From positions 75,535,617-75,599,616 of the forward strand of contig NC_087063.1 of assembly GCF_963678635.1 (NCBI RefSeq): a stretch of 64,000 bases of DNA, written 5' to 3'. The notes beneath the pieces are model-generated. The model ran no database searches and was not told the DNA's origin. It saw only the letters and a program-made list of their open reading frames with translations. The DNA is from Symsagittifera roscoffensis. Lineage: Eukaryota; Xenacoelomorpha; Acoela; Convolutidae. Positions 54,914 to 64,000 of the stretch are shown here, one piece after another. Position numbers and translations under genes: made by a program. Each line of letters starts with the position of its first letter. Position 1 is the stretch's first letter.

Positions 54914-55604
54914 TTAGACCGCAAAATGTCTATCATTAATGTCTGAAATACGTGTAATTAAATAAGATTTAAAAAAACCTGCAAACAAATATCGTTGACC
55001 GGATATATTACTCGTTTCACCGCAGATATTAATTGCTTCGTCGAAGTCTCGAGTAAAAACTTCAAGTGCATCGTGCAAAAAAGGGCTGCGTGCAGTTTTT
55101 AGCATGAGTTATAGACCGCAAAAAGTCTACATCTTCGCCGCAGAGTGATTCAAAAATCGGATTCCATTCCGACCATTCCGAGCACTTCGAGTCTGTCACT
55201 TTTTCCTCGAACTCGCATTTTACTAGATCAGAATTGGAATACGCTGCAACGTTGCCGACAAACCACGGTATTTGGATATCGGTTGATATTACATACATAG
55301 AAAACGATGCATCAACTGCAGTTCTGATTAGCGAGCTCTCGTCTAATTGAGCTCGTGGATCGGTTACGTACATAATGCATGAAAATTTTCCGTAGGCAAC
55401 GCTCATGCATTTTTTGTCGAATAAGCACAATTTTAGGCATTTCTTTAGACCATTTTTACTAATTTGCTTGAGTATGAACTCCGTTGACATCAGATGGCCC
55501 GATATTTTCCGATAAAAACCAAGCCTTTTAACCATGATCTGCTGACTCCAGGATACCAACGCTACTGCGAGTAAAAATGTAGTAAGTTTAGGGCAAATTG
55601 GCAT
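54914..55604 (-). pseudogene. PAN/TSP-like secreted protein, copy A, frameshifted
   Basis: Starting at the ATG 55604 (minus strand), the protein has a signal peptide (PKLTTFLLAVALVSWSQ), a PAN/apple-like segment with four Cys (KCLKLCLFDKKC, then FSC), and a TSP1-like CSEWSEW. It matches copy B up to HAKNCTQ. There a net loss of 40 nt, near 55073-55082, shifts the frame, and this reading stops at 55062. The remaining sequence, DALEVFTRDFDEAINICGE, continues in another frame to 54914. The lesion could be fixed decay or a polymorphism. Unlike copy B, this copy keeps a CAG|GT donor at the end of that exon (near 54978). Confidence 0.6.
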
Positions 55605-56707
55605 GCTTAAAACAGGTTTTGGTATAATTTTATTTGCACAAAAATTCAAACTGAAATCGAAATTGATTGACTTCAAAACTCGGTTTAAACGGATTCGAGT
55701 TAAATAAATTATTAAAAATTAAAGTCGTGGTCAAAAACTGCAGATTTTTCAGTTTTAAGTTAAATTATTTATTCGTATAGGCATGAATAACGGATTCTAT
55801 TTGAAAAAGAACCAGAGCAAATGCGTAGTTACTTGATATTAGATTGGCCCGTGCAGGTGTTTTTCTCAAATCTCTGACCTGAAAAATATAATTTCCGGAT
55901 AAAAAACAAGAAAGCCGTCGGACACTTAAACTATGTAAGAATTATACTATAAAAGTTTTGTTAGTAAGCCTCTTCGCCAATCAAAAAAAGTGTGACCCCC
56001 CCCCCTGAATGCCGTCGCTTCTAGTTGAGACCAACCTGGTATTCTACTAGCAAAAATATAAGTACACCGTACAAAATGACAAGTGATCCTGCAACAAATG
56101 ACAAATGGTCCTTTCTACTTTCTTCCTCAGAAATTTTTGAATTTTTACTTAAGAACGAAATCAGCGAGCTAAGTCATTGCCCCTTTAGAACTAAAGTCAC
56201 GAGTTAAGTCACTGCCTCGGAGCAGCCGATCGGTTTTGTGAGATTTGAATGGAATGATTTTGGTAGAATTTGACCTCCTATTCAAAATCGGTTTCAACTA
56301 TTAGAGAAATTTCAGGTGTGAGAAATAGAAATTTCAACTATTAGAGAAGTTTCAGAAAATTCCAAACAAGATCTTAGGTGTGAAAACAGCAGTTTTGTGC
56401 TCTTTCGATTCAATAAAGTTATAAAAGCACACTATGTTCGCATTTAATGCAGTCACATGCGTGGAAAGTATATCGGTGGCCAACCAGCTATTTTCAGGTC
56501 ATTTCAATGGTGGTGGTCAAAATATTTCCTCCCAGTGAATCTTCTAAGAACATATGTTATTATTACCTCCCATATCAGACTTTCTGATCAGAAGAAAAAA
56601 TAAAAATTGAAAAAAGTTTAGTTTGAACTTAAAACGGAGGATTTCAATACACTTGTGCTCACCCTGATCGAGCAACCCAGGTCTACCGGTTGCTTCAAGT
56701 TTACAAG

Positions 56708-56861
56708 CGTGCTCGAGGTATGTTTCAACCGTGCTCGAGGTATCTTTCAACTGTGCTAAGGGTATGCTTCGAACGTGCTCGAGGTATGTTTCGACCGTGC
56801 TCGAGATATGTTTCGACCGTGCTCGATGTAAGTTTTGACCATGCTCTAGCTATGTTTCGAG
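56708..56861. repeat. Short 22-bp satellite block, about 7 units
   Basis: Units follow the halves TCGACCGTGC and TCGAGGTATGTT, with point changes. The block occupies the same place in copy A as the 3.7-kb array does in copy B. It ends at TTTCGAGCAAAGC. Confidence 0.9.
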
Positions 56862-57613
56862 CAAAGCAAACTTACTTTTTTTTGAACGACAATGGAACTT
56901 TCCGCTACCTCAGCAGCACCAAAAGTTGAAGATTTCGACACCAGGCTTTTTCATCCGATATTTATTCAACTACTCATCATAACTACAGAAAATAAGGCAT
57001 CAAAGTGCAAAGTTTTTTGGGAAAAGAAGAGCTAGCCTCACTTCGATTTTGGAACAATTTCCATGTGCGGCATAATTTGAATTGCATAAATAAATTGCGT
57101 TATTCTTTCAGAATTATGGATAAAATATACAAAGCGCGCATAAAATAGTCCAGAGTACGTCCAAATGCGACTTTAAAGCTCCCAGAAATTTGCATCTAAA
57201 AATTAGTGTTAAAATATCGTTTCAAATTTGAATTTATGGAAATAATTTCTTCATTGGGATAAATTTTTTTTGTTAAAAATTATTACCTTATTTGCCAAAA
57301 ATTCACTGAATAAAAAACCACACCAATCATAAATATTCCGTATCCTTCGAAAATTGGTATAATGAAGACTCTTAACGTGGAAATACTAAGAAAAATCCAG
57401 TCTTAGAACTCCTATGCTCTCACACTTTCTATAGCTCGAACACTTTTTGAGTGGTCTAGAAATTTGCCTTCTTGCCTAACATACGTTCTATATTTAGGAA
57501 ATATATTGGACTCTTTTTCCCCAAAAAAATTCAATCAATTAACAAGAATTTGAATTTTTTTATTACACCCAGAGTCGATCTTACGTTTCTTGACCTTACA
57601 CAAAAGTGCTTAA
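56862..57613. other. Spacer between the two duplication copies
   Basis: No gene is supported. 57110-57350 is related to 41160-41400 and 41940-42000 (dispersed repeat). The left arm of an inverted repeat starts near 57465. Confidence 0.45.
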
Positions 57614-57808
57614 AACCGTAGCGAATCAGATTTTTAAAGCAAGTTTTCAGCGAAACACATTCAAGCTTCTCATTTAAATTCAAGAAACAAATTTTTTTGG
57701 GTGGAATAAGTAGAAGACCAAAATTCTAGTCATATAACTCGATGTTTTTCGGAAAAAGAAAGCAATACAATTCCTAAACATTGAAAGTATGTTAGGCAAG
57801 AATGCACT
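57465..57808. repeat. Inverted repeat with arms of about 65 bp
   Basis: The left arm, TTCTTGCCTAACATAC at about 57467, then TTTAGGAA, then CTCTTTTTCCC, is matched on the other strand by the right arm ending TATGTTAGGCAAGAA near 57802. The two arms are separated by about 200 bp. Copy A has only the right arm (near 54215-54275). GACCAAAATTCTAGTCATA at 57716, near the right arm, resembles the end of the MITE-like element at 15415. Confidence 0.6.
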
Positions 57809-58087
57809 TCAGCAGGCTCGCCTCAACCTGTAGTGGCTTGAATCGATCACTGATCGACAGGCAAAACGCCACCAGAAAAAAGGCAAAATTTCAGTCCAAA
57901 CTAAACCTTCTGGTGATTTTGATTTTTCAGAAGTATAATTAATTATAATTAATCCTTATTTGATTTTTCAAAAGTTTTAGGCCGGTTAAGTACAACATAA
58001 TCAACAGGATTTCAACACGGATTTTGCGGTTAAAAAAAGTATTTTTAAACGTTTTTTTTCGATGATTGAAAGTATTTTTTTATAACA

Positions 58088-58370
58088 CTACTTTTTGTAT
58101 TTTTTGTAATCTACCACCCTGTAGTAAACGTCCAACTGGTTTGAGTCTGCTGAAGGTTGATAATCACCCCAGGCAGTCGCGCAGTTCTTATTTAAGAACT
58201 GCCCCCACTTCTGCTCTCTGTATACGTCCGAAGTTCCGACCCGATGAAATCCAGTCCAAAAAAGCCCGGTGTACTCAGGGCCGTATCTTCCCTCATAGAA
58301 CCAGAGCAGCCCTAAGCGAACCACATACTTTCTTAAGTTTTGACAGTTTGAGAATATTTTAACGAAAAAT
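58088..58370 (-). CDS. C-type-lectin-like exon, copy B
   Basis: The minus-strand frame contains RLGLLWFYEGRYG, EYTGLFWTGFHR, KWGQFLNKNCATAW and YQPSADSNQL, the same as copy A with a few changes. It follows the PAN/TSP-like exon by about 100-190 bp, a short intron. A GGTAGATTAC donor-like site lies after DVYYR, so further exons may follow at lower coordinates. C-type lectin-like domains bind sugars or proteins outside the cell. The domain call is tentative because the final Cys-containing part is missing. Confidence 0.45.
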
Positions 58371-58464
58371 ATCTACTGCTTTGATTACATATTGTGGCAA
58401 AACGGGCTTTGGCCAATTTTAATTTTTTTGGCCAACCTTAATCGTCCATAGACGAAAACATTTT

Positions 58465-59196
58465 TTAGACCGCAAAATGTCTATCATTAATGTCTGAAAT
58501 ACGTGTAATTGAAAAAGATTTAAAAAAATCTGTGAACAAATATCGTTGACCGGAGATATTACTCGTTTCACCGCAGATATCAATTGCTTCGTCGAAGTCT
58601 TGAGTAAAAACTTCTAGCGCATCTGGAACTTGTGACCACCTCTCCCAGCATGTCTGGTCTTCGCCGCCAAAAAGGGACTGCGTACAGTTTCTAGCATGAG
58701 TTATAGACCGCAAAAGTTTTGCATTTTCGCCGCAGGGTGATTCGAAAATCGGATTCCATTCCGACCATTCCGAGCACTTCGAGTCTGTCACTTTTTCCTC
58801 GAACTCGCATTTTTCTAGATCAGAATTGGAATACGCTGCAATGTTGCCGACAAAACACGGTATTTGGATATCGGTTGATATTACATACATGGAAAACGAT
58901 GCATCAGCTGCAGTTCTGATTAGCGAGCTCTCGTCTAATTGAGCTCGTGGATCGGTTACGTACATAATGCATGAAAATTTTCCGTAGGCAACGCTTATGC
59001 ATTTTTTGTCGAATAAGCACAATTTTAGGCATTTCGTTAGACCGGTTTTACTAATTTGCTTGAGTATGAACTCCGTTGACATCAGAAGGCCCGACATTTT
59101 CCGATAAAAACCAAGTCTTTTAACCATGATCTGCTGACTCCAGGATACCAACGCTACTGCGAGTAAAAATGTTGTAAGTTTAGGGCAAACTGACAT
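58465..59196 (-). CDS. Secreted PAN/TSP-like protein, first exon(s), copy B
   Basis: I start at the ATG 59196 because it directly precedes the signal peptide (PKLTTFLLAVALVSWSQQ, residues 5-22); the frame is open 55 codons further upstream, but that part looks like non-coding sequence. Residues C56, C60, C66 and C76 form a PAN/apple-like pattern. CSEWSEW at 141-147 and later Cys residues recall a thrombospondin type 1 repeat. Residues 190-221 (PDALEVFTQDFDE, then CGETSNIS) lead to an exon end. Such proteins are extracellular and bind proteins or sugars. Copy A has CAG|GT at the expected exon end, but here the same place reads CAG|AT, so this copy may use another donor or be damaged. Confidence 0.6.
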   Translation of the reverse strand: MSVCPKLTTFLLAVALVSWSQQIMVKRLGFYRKMSGLLMSTEFILKQISKTGLTKCLKLCLFDKKCISVAYGKFSCIMYVTDPRAQLDESSLIRTAADASFSMYVISTDIQIPCFVGNIAAYSNSDLEKCEFEEKVTDSKCSEWSEWNPIFESPCGENAKLLRSITHARNCTQSLFGGEDQTCWERWSQVPDALEVFTQDFDEAIDICGETSNISGQRYLFTDFFKSFSITRISDINDRHFAV

Positions 59197-60290
59197 GGTT
59201 AAAAACAGTTTTTGGTATGATTTTATTTGCCCAAAAAGTTCAAACTGAAATTGAAACTGATTGACATCAAAACTCGGTTTAAACGGATTCGAGTTAAATA
59301 AATTATTAAAAATTAAAGTCGTCTTCAAAAACTGCAGATTTTTCAGCTTTAAGTTAAACATGAATTTGGGAAAAAAGTTATTTATTCATATAGGCATGAA
59401 TAATGGATTCTATTTGAAAAAGAACCAGAGCAAATTGCGTAATTACTTGATATTAGATTGACCAGTGCAGGTGTTTTTCTCAAATCTCTGACCTGAAAAA
59501 TATAATTTCCGGATAAAAAACAAGAAAGCCGTCGGACACTTAAACTATGTAAGAATTATACTAAAAAAGTTTTGTTAGTAAGCCTCTTCGCCAATCAAAA
59601 AAAGTGTGACCCCCCCTGAATGCCGTCGCTTCTAGTTGAGACCAACCTGGTATTCTACTAGCAAAAATATAAGTACACCGTACAAAATGACAAGTGTTCC
59701 TGCAACAAATGACAAATGGTCGTTTCTACTTTCTTCCTCAGAAATTTTTGAATTATTACTTAAGAACGAAATCAGCGAGCTAAGTCATTGCCCCTTTAGA
59801 ACTAAAGTCACGAGTTAAGTCACTGCCTCGGAGCAGCCGATCGGTTTTGTGAGATTTGGATGGAATGATTTTGGTAGAATTTGACCTCCTATTCAAAATC
59901 GGTTTCAACTATTAGAGAAATTTCATACAGTTATCCAAACAAGAGCTTAGTTGTGAAAACAGCAGCTGTGTGCTCTTTCGATTCTATAAAGTTATAAAAG
60001 CACACCATGTCCGCATTTAATGCTGTCACATGCGTGGAAGATAGGAACGTATATCGGTGGCCAACCAGCTATTTTCAGGTCATTTCAATGGTGGTGGTCA
60101 AAATATTTCCCCCCAGTGAATCTTCTAAAAACATATGTTATTATTATCTCCCATCTCAGACTTTCTGAATAGTAAAAAAGAATAGAAAAAAATTCAAATT
60201 TAATTTGAACTTAAAACGGAGGACTTCAATCCACTTGTGCTCACCCTGATCGAGCAAACCGGGTCTACCTGGTTACTTCAAGTTTACAAG

Positions 60291-63200
60291 CGTGCTCGAG
60301 GAATGTTTCGACCGTGCTCTAAGTATGTTTCGACCGTGCTCGAGGTATGTTTCGACCGTGCTCGAGGTATGTTTCGACCGTGCTCGAGGTAAATTTCAAC
60401 CGTGCTCTAGGTATGTTTCGACCGTGTTCGAGGCATCTTTCAACCGTGCTCGAGGTATGTTTCGACCGTGCTCGAAGCATGCTTCGACCGTGCTCGAAGT
60501 ATGCTTCGACCGTGCTCGAGGTATGTTTCGACCGTGCTCGAGGTATGCTTCGACCGCGCTCGAAGTATGCTTCGACCGTGCTCGAGGTATGTTTCGACCG
60601 TGCTCGATGTATGCTTCAACCGTGCTCGAGGTAAGTTTCGACCGTGCTCAAAGTATGCTTCGACCATGCTCGAGGTATGTTTCGACCGTGCTCGAAGTAT
60701 GTTTCAACCTTGCTCGAGGTATGTTTCAACCGTGCTCGAGGAAGGTTTCGACCGTGCTCGAGGTTTGTTTCGACCGTGCTCGAGGTATGTTTCGACCGTG
60801 CTCGAAGCATGCTTCGACCGTGCTCGAAGTATGCTTCGACCGTGCTCGAGGTATGTTTCGACCGTGCTCGAGGTATGTTTCGACCGTGCTCGAGGTATGC
60901 TTCGACCGCGCTCGAAGTATGCTTCGACCGTGCTCGAGGTATGTTTCGACCGTGCTCGATGTATGCTTCAACCATGCTCGAGGTAAGTTTCGACTGTGCT
61001 CGAAGTATGCTTCGACCGTGCTCGAGGTATGCTTCGACCGTGCTCTAGGTATGTTTCGAACGTGCTCGAGCTATGTTTCGACCGTGCTCTAGTTAGAATT
61101 CGAACGTGCTCGAGCTATTTTTCGACGGTGCTCGAGGTATGTTCCGACCGTTCTCAAGGTATGTTTGGACCGTGCTCGAGGTTTGTTTCGATCGTATTCC
61201 AGGTATGTTTTGGACCGTGCTCGAGGTAAGTTTCGATCGTATTCTAGGTATGTGTCGACCGTGCTTGAGTTAAATTTCAATCTTGCTCGAGGTATGTTTC
61301 CAACGTGCTTGAGTTGTGTTTCAACCTTGCTCAAGGTATGTTTCGACCGTGCTCTAGGTATGTTTCGACCATGCTCTATGTACGTTTCGACCGTTGTCAA
61401 GGTAATTTTTCATCGTGCCCGAAGTATATTTCGACCGTAATTGAGGTATGTATTGACCTTGCTCGAAGTATGTTTTGACCGTGCTCGAGGTATGTTTCGA
61501 ACCAGCTCCAGGTCTTTTTCGACCGTATTCGAGGTATGTTTCGAATGCGGTCGTTGTATATTTCCACCATGGTCAGGGATATACTTCGACCGTGCTCGAG
61601 GTATGTTTCGAACCAGCTCGAGGTTTGTTTCGACCGTATTCGAGGTATGTTTCGAATGTGGTCGTTGTATATTTCCACCATGGTCAGGACTATACTTTGA
61701 ACGAGCTCGAGGTATGTTTCGAAACAAGCTCGAGGTTTTTTTCGACCGTATTCGAGGTATGTTTCGAATGTGGTCGGTCGTTGTATATTTCCACCATGGT
61801 CAGGGATATACTTTGACCGTGCTCGAGGTATGTTTCGACCGTGCTTGTGGTATGCTTTGACCAAGATTCAGGTAAATTTCGACCGTCCTCGAGAAATATT
61901 TCGACCGTGCTCGAGGTAAGTTTCGACCGTACTCTAGGTATGTTTCGACCGTGCTCTAGGTATGTTTCGACCGTGCTCGAGGTATGTTTTGACCGTGCTC
62001 GAGGTATGCTTCGACCGCGCTCGATGTATGTTTCGACCGTGCTCGAAGTATGCTTCGACCGTGCTCGAGGTATGTTTCGACCGTGCTCGATGTATGCTTC
62101 AACCGTGCTCAAGGTAAGTTTCGACCGTGCTCGAAATATGCTTCGACCGTGCTCGAGGTATGTTTCGACCGTGCTCGAAGTATGCTTCGACCGTGCTCTA
62201 GGTATGTTTCGACCGTGCTCGAAGTATGTTTCAACCTTGCTCGAGGTATGTTTCAACCGTGCTCGAGGAAGGTTTCGACCGTGCTCGAGGTATCTTTCAA
62301 CCGTGCTCGAGTTATGTTTCGACCGTGCTCGAAGTATGCTTCGACCGTGCTCGAGGTATGTTTCGACGGTGCTCGAGGTATGTTTCGACCGTGCTCGAGG
62401 TATGCTTCGACCGCGCTCGAAGTATGCTTCGACCGTGCTCGAGGTCTGTTTCGACCGTGCTCGATGTATGCTTCAACCGTGCTCGAGGTAAGTTTCGACC
62501 GTGCGGGAAGTATGCTTCGACCGTGCTCGAGGTATGCTTCGACCGTGCTCGAGGTATGCTTCGACCGTGCTCTAGGTATGTTTCGACCGTGCTCGAACTA
62601 AGTTTCAACCTTGCTCGAGGTATGTTTCGACCGTGCTCTAGGTATGTTTCGAACGTGCTCGAGCTATGTTTCGACCGTGCTCTAGTTACGTTTCGAAGGT
62701 GCTCGAGGTATTTTTCGACGGTGCTCGAGGTATGTTCCGACCGTGCTCAAAGTATGTTTGGACCGTGCTCGAGGTTTGTTTCGATCGTATTCTAGGTATG
62801 TTTCGACCGTGCTTGAGTTAAATTTCAACCTTGCTCGAGGTATGTTTTCAGCGTGCTTGAGTTGTGTTTCAACCTTGCTCAAGGTATGTTTCGACCGTGC
62901 TCTAGGTATGTTTCGACCGTGCTCTATGTACGTTTCGACCGTTGTCAAGGTAATTTTTCATCGTGCCCGAAGTATATTTCGACCGTAATTGAGGTATGTA
63001 TTGACCTTGCTCGAAGTATGTTTTGACCGTGCTCGAGGTATGTTTCGAACCAGCTCTAGGTCTTTTTCGACCGTATTCGAGGTATGTTTCGAATGCGGTC
63101 GTTGTATATTTCCACCATGGTCAGGGATATACTTCGACCGTGCTCGAGGTATGTTTCGAACCAGCTCGAGGTTTGTTTCGACCGTATTCGAGGTATGTTT

Positions 63201-64000
63201 CGAATGTGGTCGTTGTATATTTCCACCATGGTCAGGACTATACTTTGAACGAGCTCGAGGTATGTTTCGAACCAGCTCGATGTTTTTTTCGACCGTATTC
63301 GAGGTATGTTTCGAATGTGGTAGGTCGTTGCATATTTCCACCATGGTCAGGGATATACTTTGACCGTGCTCGAGGTATGTTTCGACCGTGCTCGAGGTAT
63401 GCTTTGACCATGATTGAGGTACGTTTCGACCGTCCTCGAGGTATATTTCGACCGTGCTCGAGGTAGGTTTCGACCGTACTCTAGGTATGTTTCGACCGTG
63501 CTCTAGGTATGTTTCGACCGTGCTCGAGGTATGTTTCGACCGTAATCGAGGCATGTTTCGACCGTGCTCTAGGTATGTTTCGACCGTACTCGAGGTATGT
63601 TTCGACCGTGCTCTAGGTGTGTTTCTACCGTGCTCTAGGTATCTTTCGATCGCACTCGAGATAAGTTTCAACAGTTGTCGAGGTAATTTTTGACTGTGCC
63701 CGAAGTACATTACGACCGTGGTCGGAACAAATACTGACCGTGCTGAAAGTATGATATGACCGTGCTTGAGGTAAATTTCAAAAGTGCTCGAGGTTTTTTT
63801 CGACCGTATTCGAAGTATGTTTCGGCCGTGGTCGATGAATATTTCCACAGTGGTCGGGGTATATTTCGACCGTTCTCTATTTATGCTTCAACCATGGTCG
63901 AGGTATTCATCCACCGTGCTCTAGGTTGTTTTCGACCGTTCTCGAGGTTTTCATCCACCTAGCTGTAGGTAGTTTTCGACCGTGCTCGAGATCTGTTTCA
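60291..64000. repeat. 22-bp satellite array, about 168 units, running off the window
   Basis: The unit consists of TCGACCGTGC plus TCGAGGTATGTT. Because 22 is not a multiple of three and the unit has few stops, all frames on both strands stay open for long distances and give 22-residue repeats; none is called a gene. Higher-order structure is visible: a 330-bp period (15 units) near 60455 and 60785, and a 1548-bp block (about 61397 onward repeated from 62945). Diverged versions include a phrase with TATATTTCCACCATGGTCAG. Confidence 0.95.

Larger units (their letters stand above)
54080..56861. repeat. Segmental duplication, copy A
   Basis: From AACCGTAGCGAATCAG at 54080 to the short satellite at 56708-56861, this block matches 57614 onward in order and orientation, with high identity by eye and several small indels. 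It carries a broken PAN/lectin gene on the minus strand. Confidence 0.9.
57614..60290. repeat. Segmental duplication, copy B
   Basis: Matches 54080-56707 in the same orientation, offset by 3.53 to 3.58 kb as small indels accumulate. It carries the longer version of the PAN/lectin gene and ends in the large 22-bp satellite. Confidence 0.9.

Noticed and set aside
60291-63962. Long open frames on both strands with 22-residue repeats (for example 60292-61092 plus, 62958-63848 minus)
   Set aside because: They arise because the 22-bp unit has few stops in any frame. All frames and both strands are open at once, with no start context, no signal and no variation pattern expected of a protein.
60291-64000. 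CRISPR-like array
   Set aside because: The repeats are contiguous, without unique spacers, in a eukaryotic context.

Overview
The window is nuclear DNA from an animal, AT-rich and full of repeats. The evidence is a spliced Golgi-type carbohydrate sulfotransferase gene, a secreted PAN/TSP-like/C-type-lectin-like gene on the minus strand, several tandem satellites, and LTR retrotransposons. I cannot name the phylum. Two 200-base runs of N (17134-17333, 41467-41666) are assembly gaps.

Layout. 1-6.3 kb is a graveyard of an old LTR retrotransposon. It includes an integrase relic that keeps its D-(55)-D-(35)-E spacing despite stops, a 201-bp tandem repeat and a degraded LTR. 6.3-14.6 kb is an array of seven 1.22-kb units, each looking like a short LTR plus the 5' end of an internal region, with a higher-order pattern. 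15.4-16.2 kb is a MITE-like inverted-repeat element. 16.56-40.60 kb is one sulfotransferase gene on the plus strand: exon 1 (membrane anchor and repeated stem, cut by a gap), an exon carrying the PAPS-binding motif (18966-19190), and the last exon (40304-40600).

The main object is an 18,847-bp LTR retrotransposon (20914-39760) inserted in the last intron of that gene, in the same orientation. It has two 408-bp LTRs that look identical, a 4-bp target duplication (CTGA), and a primer-binding site whose complement includes a tRNA T-loop signature. Its genes in order are: a 155-aa basic protein; one 2740-aa Gag-Pol (CCHC knuckle, DSGA protease, YLDD reverse transcriptase, RNase H, integrase with GPY motif); two very small membrane proteins; a 378-codon open frame with no ATG; an 872-aa envelope-like glycoprotein; and a 597-aa protein of unknown function. 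Neighbouring genes often overlap, twice as ATGA stop-start overlaps. A textbook small intron follows the last stop codon. The layout is that of an endogenous retrovirus-like element with an extended 3' gene block; I do not recognise this gene set.

40.6-54 kb is gene-poor, with several degenerate minisatellites and G- or C-runs. 54.08-60.3 kb is a tandem segmental duplication of about 2.6 kb carrying two copies of the minus-strand PAN/lectin gene, one broken by a net 40-nt deletion. Each copy ends at a 22-bp satellite: about 7 units in the first copy, but about 168 units (3.7 kb, running off the window) in the second. The 22-bp satellite, the 201-bp array and the 1.22-kb units share a TATGTT(T/G)CGACC-like core or TCGA spacing.
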